Part shown: piece by piece, positions 41,443 through 56,035 of the stretch
Position numbering within the stretch: position 1 is the stretch's first letter
Layout: each line of letters opens with the position of its first letter
Source: Vanilla planifolia
Taxonomy: Eukaryota; Streptophyta; Magnoliopsida; Asparagales; Orchidaceae
NCBI GenBank assembly: GCA_023846275.1
Contig: CM043878.1
Span: 12,593,501 to 12,657,500 of the forward strand
Length of the DNA: 64,000 nucleotides
Direction: 5' to 3'
Translations under genes and position numbers: made by a program
The notes under the pieces: model-generated
What the model was told of the DNA's origin: nothing
Database searches by the model: none
The model's input: only the letters and a program-made list of their open reading frames with translations

Positions 41443-43341
41443 TAGAAGAGAAAAATAAAAATTTGAAAATATGGGAGATTCATGACGAAAACTAAATACA
41501 ATTTTTAGAATTAGAGACTAACATGATGTCATAATATAAAAAAAATAATTTAATAACACGCTAAAAGAAGCCCAAAAAATCGTGCGGAAATGTTTTTTTT
41601 GATAATTCAATTATACAAACTAAATCATTAGACAATCGACAAGGGTACTTTTACTTAAGAAATTTGTAAATTGGATCACGATAAAAATATAAAAAATGCG
41701 TCATAATATTTATGGTTTTCTTTAAATTTTAATCGATTATTTAGTTAAATTGAAAAAAAAAAAAACGATAAAATGTATATGCAGTTGTCTTTATTAATAC
41801 CATTTGATAATGACTTTTTAAATATATTAAGTACAACTGAATCTTAAATTCATAAATATATCTGATAATTTTCATAACTTTTTTGAACCTTCAAACGTAA
41901 TATATTTTCTAAAACTTTACGAATAATTCACATGGAGAAAAAGAGATTTTTATTATAAAAAAATTCCTAAAACTAATTATATATATGTGTGTTGATAGTT
42001 AATCACAAATATTTTTGTCATTACATTTGTTGAGAAAGGTAGTAAAATAATATTTATTTTTCAAAATCTTTTTTTTTAATTAATTCATTTATGTTTAAAA
42101 GTTTTTTAATTTTTTTATATTATATTTTTTGTTGTTCTTTTGAATCACTATTATTCTTAATAGTATAAAGAAGACATAAAATATATGCAATGAAAATAAT
42201 TTTAATGATTAAATTTATTTATAAAAAATATAGTATGCATTAACTCTTATATATTATAATTTATGTTTAATACGTAGAAACCAAATATAATATATATAAT
42301 ATGTTAAGTTAAAAATTACAGTTTTATAATAATATAATCTTGAAAATTATGTAATATAATCATATTATTTATATTTGACAAAATAAATTCACTCTACTAA
42401 CTTAATTTCATATTATAAAACATTTTTTCACTAATAAATTCATTTAAGTTAGAATTTTTTTAATTTTTTTAATTTTTTTAAATTTTTTAAATATATATTT
42501 TATATCACAATTATTCTCAACAATAATAGCTAATATGATGTGTATCAAGAAGAAAACAATTTTTACAATTAAATTTATTTATCTAAATTTTATTATTTAT
42601 CATGAATTAGTGAAATGTATAAATATTAATGTTATTTATTTTATATTTTTTTAAATAAAAATTGATTATACACATAAAATCAAAAGTAATGTAAAACATA
42701 TAACATTTTTATTTATTGGTTTCCTAATTAAAAAAAAGAAAAAAAAATCAAACTCACAATGCACGTATTTTTTTAGTAGTCATCAATAATGACAATACTT
42801 TTATTTTAGTCACACATTATTAAATTATACAATTGTCAAATATCAAGACAAATGGTGAGTCAATTAAAACAAAATTTCTCCTAAAATATCACAATTTTGT
42901 GGGGTTATCATTTGCATAAGTCGCATATTATATTATATATAAAAAATATAAAATGATAAACAATTCTAGAATATGTGAATATTACAATAATTATGAACGT
43001 AGAATATTCAAAATAATTGTTCGTTTTATATATTTTTAGTATTTCGATTTTTCAGTATGATTTATTTTTTATTTTTTATTATTCTTCTATTTTTTTTGTT
43101 TTTTAATAATTTAAAATCTTAATTTTTATTTAGAAATAATAAAATTTTTTAAATTTATATCATTATTTTTTATTAACAATTGATTTAATAATTTTAATGA
43201 AGAGGTTCATGTTTTGATATAGATATTTACATAAAATCCAAAACTTTAATTTATTCCTAATAAATAATAGTTTAATATTTATTTTGAAATGCTTTTGAAA
43301 ACAGGCAGCGTAATTTATATTTTTCCGAACTTCGAAAAAAG

Positions 43342-43374
<33 letters not shown>

Positions 43375-43799
43375 TACGTTTTAGCAATGCACTTTTTTTT
43401 TTGGGTGTGTCCCGCACAATAACAACTCGTACAATTATAGGACCGTCCGCATAAACGTCATGATGCGGACGCCGAAAATGGCCAAAATCCGTGAGCTAAC
43501 ACTCGCGGTTTTTCTGCGAAATCGCCGAATCCGAAGGGTTATTCAGTTTTGCAATGTCGCACGGAACTTTTATGCGGACACCCGCAAAACTACGAAAGCG
43601 ACAAACATGCGACGTTTGTTTATTGGGTAATATCTCCACGTTTTTATTTTTAAATGTTTAGGGTACTAGGTTATTTGTAAAATGTTTTCTAAATTTTTCT
43701 ATTGGTGAAATATCAAAACAATTTTCATAATTTTTTTAATAATTAATATTAATATTTTCTAAAAAAATATATTTTAAATAAATATTATTTTTTCTCTCT
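40150..43799 (+). repeat. Array unit 12 (3650 bp)
   Basis: Module A core 40324-40499, (TA)16 41406-41437, A28 tract, module B core 43408-43627. It has the consensus C at the site where units 11 and 13 carry T. Confidence 0.95.
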
Positions 43800-45050
43800 A
43801 TCTTTCTATTTCTTCATTTTTTGTCTTTTATTTTATTAATAAATAGATTTTTATATTTACCTTGCAAATTTCTCTCTAAAATTAATATGATATGCATAAT
43901 AATTGTTATTAAAATATATATTTATTTATAGCCATTCATTCTTTTGCAAAAATACTTCCGTTTATTTATTATATGTCCCGCACCGTACAAAATATAAATT
44001 GTATGCATATGGCCGCATATTTGATGTATGCGGACGCAAAAAAACCGTAAAACCCGTGAGCGAACCATCACGGATTTCTGCAGAAATTTGCCATGCAGCG
44101 GGTGCCAAATTTTGTGACGGTCGCATAGAACGTTCTATGCGGAACGGCTTAATATAAAAACATCTATTCTTATGCGGCTTAATTGTAGGATTCTCGGCGT
44201 TTTCCTTTTTTCCAATTTAAATATTTATGATTAGAGTTTATAAAATATTAATTTATTTTTTATAACATGGAGAAGGAAGAAAATTTCTTTTGAATATTTT
44301 AATTTAGCAGAAATGTAGTCTAATTATTTTTAAAATTTTTTTATTTAAAAATATAAATAAAAAAATAATCTCAAAAGAAATATTATCGTTATATATTAGT
44401 TTTTTATTTTTAAAATGAAATCCTAAAATATTAATTGAAAAATAAAAATATAAAATTATTTTTTCCTTTTATCAATAATATAATTTACTTGTTTATCATT
44501 CATGTTACAAAGAAAATTAACAAGGGATCGTTCTCGTGATCCACGATTCATATAAATATATTTATAATGAGTAGAGAAAATAAATATAAAATTTAAAACC
44601 TAAATAATATTCGCAACTTGATAAAATGGCTCAACGAATTAAATAGAATTATATGCGAACAGAATCCCAAAATTTAAGTATAGTATACTACAAAAATGTA
44701 ATAAAGGCTTCTTCGTAATTCACTTACGGCTATCAAATTATAAAAAAAATTAACAAATAAATTTTTACGGAAGCATTCGATAATATGAGCAGCCAAACGA
44801 AACTGCAAAAATTACTCGATAAATAAACGAATAAATATATTTATTAATACACATATTTATTTATTTTTCTTCTTTCAATATTAAATCAAAGTATTATGAT
44901 AAATAACTATTTTAATTATTTATTAGTTCAATGTTTTATTTTAAAAACAAAAACTCTAAAATTTCTTTCATATATTAAAAGTAAAGAGTGGATATTAGTT
45001 TTCATATCGATTATATAATATAATTGTCATTAATATTTTAAATTAATATA

Positions 45051-45092
<42 letters not shown>

Positions 45093-46992
45093 TAGAAGAG
45101 AAAAATAAAAATTTGAAAATATGGGAGATTCATGACGAAAACTAAATACAATTTTTAGAATTAGAGACTAACATGATGTCATAATATAAAAAAAATAATT
45201 TAATAACACGCTAAAAGAAGCCCAAAAAATCGTGCGGAAATGTTTTTTTTGATAATTCAATTATACAAACTAAATCATTAGACAATCGACAAGGGTACTT
45301 TTACTTAAGAAATTTGTAAATTGGATCACGATAAAAATATAAAAAATGCGTCATAATATTTATGGTTTTCTTTAAATTTTAATCGATTATTTAGTTAAAT
45401 TGAAAAAAAAAAAAACGATAAAATGTATATGCAGTTGTCTTTATTAATACCATTTGATAATGACTTTTTAAATATATTAAGTACAACTGAATCTTAAATT
45501 CATAAATATATCTGATAATTTTCATAACTTTTTTGAACCTTCAAATGTAATATATTTTCTAAAACTTTACGAATAATTCACATGGAGAAAAAGAGATTTT
45601 TATTATAAAAAAATTCCTAAAACTAATTATATATATGTGTGTTGATAGTTAATCACAAATATTTTTGTCATTACATTTGTTGAGAAAGGTAGTAAAATAA
45701 TATTTATTTTTCAAAATCTTTTTTTTTAATTAATTCATTTATGTTTAAAAGTTTTTTAATTTTTTTATATTATATTTTTTGTTGTTCTTTTGAATCACTA
45801 TTATTCTTAATAGTATAAAGAAGACATAAAATATATGCAATGAAAATAATTTTAATGATTAAATTTATTTATAAAAAATATAGTATGCATTAACTCTTAT
45901 ATATTATAATTTATGTTTAATACGTAGAAACCAAATATAATATATATAATATGTTAAGTTAAAAATTACAGTTTTATAATAATATAATCTTGAAAATTAT
46001 GTAATATAATCATATTATTTATATTTGACAAAATAAATTCACTCTACTAACTTAATTTCATATTATAAAACATTTTTTCACTAATAAATTCATTTAAGTT
46101 AGAATTTTTTTAATTTTTTTAATTTTTTTAAATTTTTTAAATATATATTTTATATCACAATTATTCTCAACAATAATAGCTAATATGATGTGTATCAAGA
46201 AGAAAACAATTTTTACAATTAAATTTATTTATCTAAATTTTATTATTTATCATGAATTAGTGAAATGTATAAATATTAATGTTATTTATTTTATATTTTT
46301 TTAAATAAAAATTGATTATACACATAAAATCAAAAGTAATGTAAAACATATAACATTTTTATTTATTGGTTTCCTAATTAAAAAAAAGAAAAAAAAATCA
46401 AACTCACAATGCACGTATTTTTTTAGTAGTCATCAATAATGACAATACTTTTATTTTAGTCACACATTATTAAATTATACAATTGTCAAATATCAAGACA
46501 AATGGTGAGTCAATTAAAACAAAATTTCTCCTAAAATATCACAATTTTGTGGGGTTATCATTTGCATAAGTCGCATATTATATTATATATAAAAAATATA
46601 AAATGATAAACAATTCTAGAATATGTGAATATTACAATAATTATGAACGTAGAATATTCAAAATAATTGTTCGTTTTATATATTTTTAGTATTTCGATTT
46701 TTCAGTATGATTTATTTTTTATTTTTTATTATTCTTCTATTTTTTTTGTTTTTTAATAATTTAAAATCTTAATTTTTATTTAGAAATAATAAAATTTTTT
46801 AAATTTATATCATTATTTTTTATTAACAATTGATTTAATAATTTTAATGAAGAGGTTCATGTTTTGATATAGATATTTACATAAAATCCAAAACTTTAAT
46901 TTATTCCTAATAAATAATAGTTTAATATTTATTTTGAAATGCTTTTGAAAACAGGCAGCGTAATTTATATTTTTCCGAACTTCGAAAAAAGA

Positions 46993-47023
<31 letters not shown>

Positions 47024-47448
47024 TACGTTTTAGCAATGCACTTTTTTTTTTGGGTGTGTCCCGCACAATAACAACTCGTACAATTATAGGACCGTCCGCA
47101 TAAACGTCATGATGCGGACGCCGAAAATGGCCAAAATCCGTGAGCTAACACTCGCGGTTTTTCTGCGAAATCGCCGAATCCGAAGGGTTATTCAGTTTTG
47201 CAATGTCGCACGGAACTTTTATGCGGACACCCGCAAAACTACGAAAGCGACAAACATGCGACGTTTGTTTATTGGGTAATATCTCCACGTTTTTATTTTT
47301 AAATGTTTAGGGTACTAGGTTATTTGTAAAATGTTTTCTAAATTTTTCTATTGGTGAAATATCAAAACAATTTTCATAATTTTTTTAATAATTAATATTA
47401 ATATTTTCTAAAAAAATATATTTTAAATAAATATTATTTTTTCTCTCT
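43800..47448 (+). repeat. Array unit 13 (3649 bp)
   Basis: Module A core 43974-44149, (TA)16 45056-45087, A27 tract, module B core 47057-47276. It shares both the T at 45546 and the A27 tract with unit 11 but not with unit 12. It is the last unit of the nearly homogeneous block. Confidence 0.95.
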
Positions 47449-48699
47449 ATCTTTCTATTTCTTCATTTTTTGTCTTTTATTTTATTAATAAATAGATTTT
47501 TATATTTACCTTGCAAATTTCTCTCTAAAATTAATATGATATGCATAATAATTGTTATTAAAATATATATTTATTTATAGCCATTCATTCTTTTGCAAAA
47601 ATACTTCCGTTTATTTATTATATGTCCCGCACCGTACAAAATATAAATTGTATGCATATGGCCGCATATTTGATGTATGCGGACGCAAAAAAACCGTAAA
47701 ACCCGTGAGCGAACCATCACGGATTTCTGCAGAAATTTGCCATGCAGCGGGTGCCAAATTTTGTGACGGTCGCATAGAACGTTCTATGCGGAACGGCTTA
47801 ATATAAAAACATCTATTCTTATGCGGCTTAATTGTAGGATTCTCGGCGTTTTCCTTTTTTCCAATTTAAATATTTATGATTAGAGTTTATAAAATATTAA
47901 TTTATTTTTTATAACATGGAGAAGGAAGAAAATTTCTTTTGAATATTTTAATTTAGCAGAAATGTAGTCTAATTATTTTTAAAATTTTTTTATTTAAAAA
48001 TATAAATAAAAAAATAATCTCAAAAGAAATATTATCGTTATATATTAGTTTTTTATTTTTAAAATGAAATCCTAAAATATTAATTGAAAAATAAAAATAT
48101 AAAATTATTTTTTCCTTTTATCAATAATATAATTTACTTGTTTATCATTCATGTTACAAAGAAAATTAACAAGGGATCGTTCTCGTGATCCACGATTCAT
48201 ATAAATATATTTATAATGAGTAGAGAAAATAAATATAAAATTTAAAACCTAAATAATATTCGCAACTTGATAAAATGGCTCAACGAATTAAATAGAATTA
48301 TATGCGAACAGAATCCCAAAATTTAAGTATAGTATACTACAAAAATGTAATAAAGGCTTCTTCGTAATTCACTTACGGCTATCAAATTATAAAAAAAATT
48401 AACAAATAAATTTTTACGGAAGCATTCGATAATATGAGCAGCCAAACGAAACTGCAAAAATTACTCGATAAATAAACGAATAAATATATTTATTAATACA
48501 CATATTTATTTATTTTTCTTCTTTCAATATTAAATCAAAGTATTATGATAAATAACTATTTTAATTATTTATTAGTTCAATGTTTTATTTTAAAAACAAA
48601 AACTCTAAAATTTCTTTCATATATTAAAAGTAAAGAGTGGATATTAGTTTTCATATCGATTATATAATATAATTGTCATTAATATTTTAAATTAATATA

Positions 48700-48735
<36 letters not shown>

Positions 48736-50634
48736 TAGAAGAGAAAAAAAAAAATTTGAAAATATGGGAGATTCATGACGAAAACTAAATATAATTTTTA
48801 GAATTAGAGACTAACATGATGTCATAATATAAAAAAAATAATTTAATAACACGCTAAAAGAAGCCCAAAAAATCGTGCGGAAATGTTTTTTTTGATAATT
48901 CAATTATACAAACTAAATCATTAGACAATCGACAAGGGTACTTTTACTTAAGAAATTTGTAAATTGGATCACGATAAAAATATAAAAAATGCGTCATAAT
49001 ATTTATGGTTTTCTTTAAATTTTAATCGATTATTTAGTTAAATTGAAAAAAAAAAAACGATAAAATGTATATGCAGTTGTCTTTATTAATACCATTTGAT
49101 AATGACTTTTTAAATATATTAAGTACAACTGAATCTTAAATTCATAAATATATCTGATAATTTTCATAACTTTTTTGAACCTTCAAACGTAATATATTTT
49201 CTAAAACTTTACGAATAATTCACATGGAGAAAAAGAGATTTTTATTATAAAAAAATTCCTAAAACTAATTATATATATGTGTGTTGATAGTTAATCACAA
49301 ATATTTTTGTCATTACATTTGTTGAGAAAGGTAGTAAAATAATATTTATTTTTCAAAATCTTTTTTTTTAATTAATTCATTTATGTTTAAAAGTTTTTTA
49401 ATTTTTTTATATTATATTTTTTGTTGTTCTTTTGAATCACTATTATTCTTAATAGTATAAAGAAGACATAAAATATATGCAATGAAAATAATTTTAATGA
49501 TTAAATTTATTTATAAAAAATATAGTATGCATTAACTCTTATATATTATAATTTATGTTTAATACGTAGAAACCAAATATAATATATATAATATGTTAAG
49601 TTAAAAATTACAGTTTTATAATAATATAATCTTGAAAATTATGTAATATAATCATATTATTTATATTTGACAAAATAAATTCACTCTACTAACTTAATTT
49701 CATATTATAAAACATTTTTTCATTAATAAATTCATTTAAGTTAGAATTTTTTTAATTTTTTTAATTTTTTTAAATTTTTTAAATATATATTTTATATCAC
49801 AATTATTCTCAACAATAATAGCTAATATGATGTGTATCAAGAAGAAAACAATTTTTACAATTAAATTTATTTATCTAAATTTTATTATTTATCATGAATT
49901 AGTGAAATGTATAAATATTAATGTTATTTATTTTATATTTTTTTAAATAAAAATTGATTATACACATAAAATCAAAAGTAATGTAAAACATATAACATTT
50001 TTATTTATTGGTTTCCTAATTAAAAAAAAGAAAAAAAAATCAAACTCACAATGCACGTATTTTTTTAGTAGTCATCAATAATGACAATACTTTTATTTTA
50101 GTCACACATTATTAAATTATACAATTGTCAAATATCAAGACAAATGGTGAGTCAATTAAAACAAAATTTCTCCTAAAATATCACAATTTTGTGGGGTTAT
50201 CATTTGCATAAGTCGCATATTATATTATATATAAAAAATATAAAATGATAAACAATTCTAGAATATGTGAATATTACAATAATTATGAACGTAGAATATT
50301 CAAAATAATTGTTCGTTTTATATATTTTTAGTATTTCGATTTTTCAGTATGATTTATTTTTTATTTTTTATTATTCTTCTATTTTTTTTGTTTTTTAATA
50401 ATTTAAAATCTTAATTTTTATTTAGAAATAATAAAATTTTTTAAATTTATATCATTATTTTTTATTAACAATTGATTTAATAATTTTAATGAAGAGGTTC
50501 ATGTTTTGATATAGATATTTACATAAAATCCAAAACTTTAATTTATTCCTAATAAATAATAGTTTAATATTTATTTTGAAATGCTTTTGAAAACAGGCAG
50601 CGTAATTTATATTTTTCCGAACTTCGAAAAAAGA

Positions 50635-50665
<31 letters not shown>

Positions 50666-51090
50666 TACGTTTAAGCAATGCACTTTTTTTTTTTGGTGTG
50701 TCCCGCACAATAACAACTCGTACAATTATAGGACCGTCCGCATAAACGTCATGATGCGGACGCCGAAAATGGCCAAAATCCGTGAGCTAACACTCGCGGT
50801 TTTTCTGCGAAATCGCCGAATCCGAAGGGTTATTCAGTTTTGCAATGTCGCACGGAACTTTTATGCGGACACCCGCAAAACTACGAAAGCGACAAACATG
50901 CGACGTTTGTTTATTGGGTAATATCTCCACGTTTTTATTTTTAAATGTTTAGGGTACTAGGTTATTTGTAAAATGTTTTCTAAATTTTTCTATTGGTGAA
51001 ATATCAAAACAATTTTCATAATTTTTTTAATAATTAATATTAATATTTTCTAAAAAAATATATTTTAAATAAATATTATTTTTTCTCTCT
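47449..51090 (+). repeat. Array unit 14 (3642 bp), first diverging unit
   Basis: Module A core 47623-47798, (TA)13 48705-48730, A27 tract, module B core 50699-50918. Several private changes appear: T to A near 48748, C to T near 48791, C to T near 49722, and G to T at the end of the T run before module B. A T to A change at 50673 is shared with unit 15. The short TA tract makes it the shortest uninterrupted unit. Confidence 0.95.
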
Positions 51091-52341
51091 ATCTTTCTAT
51101 TTCTTCATTTTTTGTCTTTTATTTTATTAATAAATAGATTTTTATATTTACCTTGCAAATTTCTCTCTAAAATTAATATGATATGCATAATAATTGTTAT
51201 TAAAATATATATTTATTTATAGCCATTCATTCTTTTGCAAAAATACTTCCGTTTATTTATTATATGTCCCGCACCGTACAAAATATAAATTGTATGCATA
51301 TGGCCGCATATTTGATGTATGCGGACGCAAAAAAACCGTAAAACCCGTGAGCGAACCATCACGGATTTCTGCAGAAATTTGCCATGCAGCGGGTGCCAAA
51401 TTTTGTGACGGTCGCATAGAACGTTCTATGCGGAACGGCTTAATATAAAAACATCTATTCTTATGCGGCTTAATTGTAGGATTCTCGGCGTTTTCCTTTT
51501 TTCCAATTTAAATATTTATGATTAGAGTTTATAAAATATTAATTTATTTTTTATAACATGGAGAAGGAAGAAAATTTCTTTTGAATATTTTAATTTAGCA
51601 GAAATGTAGTCTAATTATTTTTAAAATTTTTTTATTTAAAAATATAAATAAAAAAATAATCTCAAAAGAAATATTATCGTTATATATTAGTTTTTTATTT
51701 TTAAAATGAAATCCTAAAATATTAATTGAAAAATAAAAATATAAAATTATTTTTTCCTTTTATCAATAATATAATTTACTTGTTTATCATTCATGTTACA
51801 AAGAAAATTAACAAGGGATCGTTCTCATGATCCACGATTCATATAAATATATTTATAATGAGTAGAGAAAATAAATATAAAATTTAAAACCTAAATAATA
51901 TTCGCAACTTGATAAAATGGCTCAACGAATTAAATAGAATTATATGCGAACAGAATCCCAAAATTTAAGTATAGTATACTACAAAAATGTAATAAAGGCT
52001 TCTTCGTAATTCACTTACGGCTATCAAATTATAAAAAAAATTAACAAATAAATTTTTACGGAAGCATTCGATAATATGAGCAGCCAAACGAAACTGCAAA
52101 AATTACTCGATAAATAAACGAATAAATATATTTATTAATACACATATTTATTTATTTTTCTTCTTTCAATATTAAATCAAAGTATTATGATAAATAACTA
52201 TTTTAATTATTTATTAGTTCAATGTTTTATTTTAAAAACAAAAACTCTAAAATTTCTTTCATATATTAAAAGTAAAGAGTGGATATTAGTTTTCATATCG
52301 ATTATATAATATAATTGTCATTAATATTTTAAATTAATATA

Positions 52342-52381
<40 letters not shown>

Positions 52382-54279
52382 TAGAAGAGAAAAATAAAAA
52401 TTTGAAAATATGGGAGATTCATGACGAAAACTAAATACAATTTTTAGAATTAGAGACTAACATGATGTCATAATATAAAAAAAATAATTTAATAACACGC
52501 TAAAAGAAGCCCAAAAAATCGTGCGGAAATGTTTTTTTTGATAATTCAATTATACAAACTAAATCATTAGACAATCGACAAGGGTACTTTTACTTAAGAA
52601 ATTTTTAAATTGGATCACGATAAAAATATAAAAAATGCGTCATAATATTTATGGTTTTCTTTAAATTTTAATCGATTATTTAGTTAAATTGAAAAAAAAA
52701 AAACGATAAAATGTATATGCAGTTGTCTTTATTAATACCATTTGATAATGACTTTTTAAATATATTAAGTACAACTGAATCTTAAATTCATAAATATATC
52801 TGATAATTTTCATAACTTTTTTGAACCTTCAAACGTAATATATTTTCTAAAACTTTACGAATAATTCACATGGAGAAAAAGAGATTTTTATTATAAAAAA
52901 ATTCCTAAAACTAATTATATATATGTGTGTTGATAGTTAATCACAAATATTTTTGTCATTACATTTGTTGAGAAAGGTAGTAAAATAATATTTATTTTTC
53001 AAAATCTTTTTTGTTAATTAATTCATTTATGTTTAAAAGTTTTTTAATTTTTTTATATTATATTTTTTGTTGTTCTTTTGAATCACTATTATTCTTAATA
53101 GTATAAAGTAGACATAAAATATATGCAATGAAAATAATTTTAATGATTAAATTTATTTATAAAAAATATAGTATGCATTAACTCTTATATATTATAATTT
53201 ATGTTTAATACGTAGAAACCAAATATAATATATATAATATGTTAAGTTAAAAATTACAGTTTTATAATAATATAATCTTGAAAATTATGTAATATAATCA
53301 TATTATTTATATTTGACAAAATAAATTCACTCTACTAACTTAATTTCATATTATAAAACATTTTTTCACTAATAAATTCATTTAAGTTAGAATATTTTTA
53401 ATTTTTTTAATTTTTTTAAATTTTTTAAAAATATATTTTATATCACAATTATTCTCAACAATAATAGCTAATATGATGTGTATCAAGAAGAAAACAATTT
53501 TTACAATTGAATTTATTTATCTAAATTTTATTATTTATCATGAATTAGTGAAATGTATAAATATTAATGTTATTTATTTTATATTTTTTTAAATAAAAAT
53601 TGATTATACACATAAAATCAAAAGTAATGTAAAACATATAACATTTTTATTTATTGGTTTCCTAATTAAAAAAAAGAAAAAAAAATCAAACTCACAATGC
53701 ACGTATTTTTTTAGTAGTCATCAATAATGACAATACTTTTATTTTAGTCACACATTATTAAATTATACAATTGTCAAATATCAAGACAAATGGTGAGTCA
53801 ATTAAAACAAAATTTCTCCTAAAATATCACAATTTTGTGGGGTTATCATTTGCATAAGTCGCATATTATATTATATATAAAAAATATAAAATGATAAACA
53901 ATTCTAGAATATGTGAATATTACAATAATTATGAACGTAGAATATTCAAAATAATTGTTCGTTTTATATATTTTTAGTATTTCGATTTTTCAGTATGATT
54001 TATTTTTTATTTTTTATTATTCTTCTATTTTTTTTGTTTTTTAATAATTTAAAATCTTAATTTTTATTTAGAAATAATAAAATTTTTTAAATTTATATCA
54101 TTATTTTTTATTAACAATTGATTTAATAATTTTAATGAAGAGGTTCATGTTTTGATATAGATATTTACATAAAATCCAAAACTTTAATTTATTCCTAATA
54201 AATAATAGTTTAATATTTATTTTGAAATGCTTTTGAAAACAGGCAGCGTAATTTATATTTTTCCGAACTTCGAAAAAAG

Positions 54280-54315
<36 letters not shown>

Positions 54316-54740
54316 TACGTTTAAGCAATGCACTTTTTTTTTTGGGTGTGTCCCGCACAATAACAACTCGTACAATTATAGGACCGTCCGCATAAACGTC
54401 ATGATGCGGACGCCGAAAATGGCCAAAATCCGTGAGCTAACACTCGCGGTTTTTCTGCGAAATCGCCGAATCCGAAGGGTTATTCAGTTTTGCAATGTCG
54501 CACGGAACTTTTATGCGGACACCCGCAAAACTACGAAAGCGACAAACATGCGACGTTTGTTTATTGGGTAATATCTCCACGTTTTTATTTTTAAATGTTT
54601 AGGGTACTAGGTTATTTGTAAAATGTTTTCTAAATTTTTCTATTGGTGAAATATCAAAACAATTTTCATAATTTTTTTAATAATTAATATTAATATTTTC
54701 TAAAAAAATATATTTTAAATAAATATTATTTTTTCTCTCT
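51091..54740 (+). repeat. Array unit 15 (3650 bp)
   Basis: Module A core 51265-51440, (TA)15 52347-52376, A31 tract 54280-54310 (the longest in the window), module B core 54349-54568. Substitutions include one in the loop of the GGATC hairpin near 51826, one near 52604, one near 53013 and one near 53108. The last three recur in unit 16, and the last two also in unit 18. The T to A change at 54323 removes a stop codon and opens a 114-codon frame at 54227-54571, judged non-coding. Confidence 0.94.
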
Positions 54741-55991
54741 ATCTTTCTATTTCTTCATTTTTTGTCTTTTATTTTATTAATAAATAGATTTTTATATTTA
54801 CCTTGCAAATTTCTCTCTAAAATTAATATGATATGCATAATAATTGTTATTAAAATATATATTTATTTATAGCCATTCATTCTTTTGCAAAAATACTTCC
54901 GTTTATTTATTATATGTCCCGCACCGTACAAAATATAAATTGTATGCATATGGCCGCATATTTGATGTATGCGGACGCAAAAAAACCGTAAAACCCGTGA
55001 GCGAACCATCACGGATTTCTGCAGAAATTTGCCTTGCAGCGGGTGCCAAATTTTGTGACGGTCGCATAGAACGTTCTATGCGGAACGGCTTAATATAAAA
55101 ACATCTATTCTTATGCGGCTTAATTGTAGGATTCTCGGCGTTTTCCTTTTTTCCAATTTAAATATTTATGATTAGAGTTTATAAAATATTAATTTATTTT
55201 TTATAACATGGAGAATGAAGAAAATTTCTTTTGAATATTTTAATTTAGCAGAAATGTAGTCTAATTATTTTTAAAATTTTTTTATTTAAAAATATAAATA
55301 AAAAAATAATCTCAAAAGAAATATTATCGTTATATATTATTTTTTTATTTTTAAAATGAAATCCTAAAATATTAATTGAAAAATAAAAATATAAAATTAT
55401 TTTTTCCTTTTATCAATAATATAATTTACTTGTTTATCATTCATGTTACAAAGAAAATTAACAAGGGATCGTTCTGGTGATCTACGATTCATATAAATAT
55501 ATTTATAACGAGTAGAGAAAATAAATATAAAATTTAAAACCTAAATAATATTCGCAACTTGATAAAATGGCTCAACGAATTAAATAGAATTATATGCGAA
55601 CAGAATCCCAAAATTTAAGTATAGTATACTACAAAAATGTAATAAAGGCTTCTTCGTAATTCACTTACGGCTATCAAATTATAAAAAAAATTAACAAATA
55701 AATTTTTACGGAAGCATTCGATAATATGAGCAGCCAAACGAAACTGCAAAAATTACTCGATAAATAAACGAATAAATATATTTATTAATACACATATTTA
55801 TTTATTTTTCTTCTTTCAATATTAAATCAAAGTATTATGATAAATAACTATTTTAATTATTTATTAGTTCAATGTTTTATTTTAAAAACAAAAACTCTAA
55901 AATTTCTTTCATATATTAAAAGTAAAGAGTGGATATTTGTTTTCATATCGATTATATAATATAATTGTCATTTATATTTTAAATTAATTGA

Positions 55992-56035
<44 letters not shown>

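Noticed and set aside
54227-54571. 114-codon ATG frame as a gene
   Set aside because: It exists in one unit only, depends on one substitution and an A-tract length, and is lysine-homopolymer rich with no recognisable domain.
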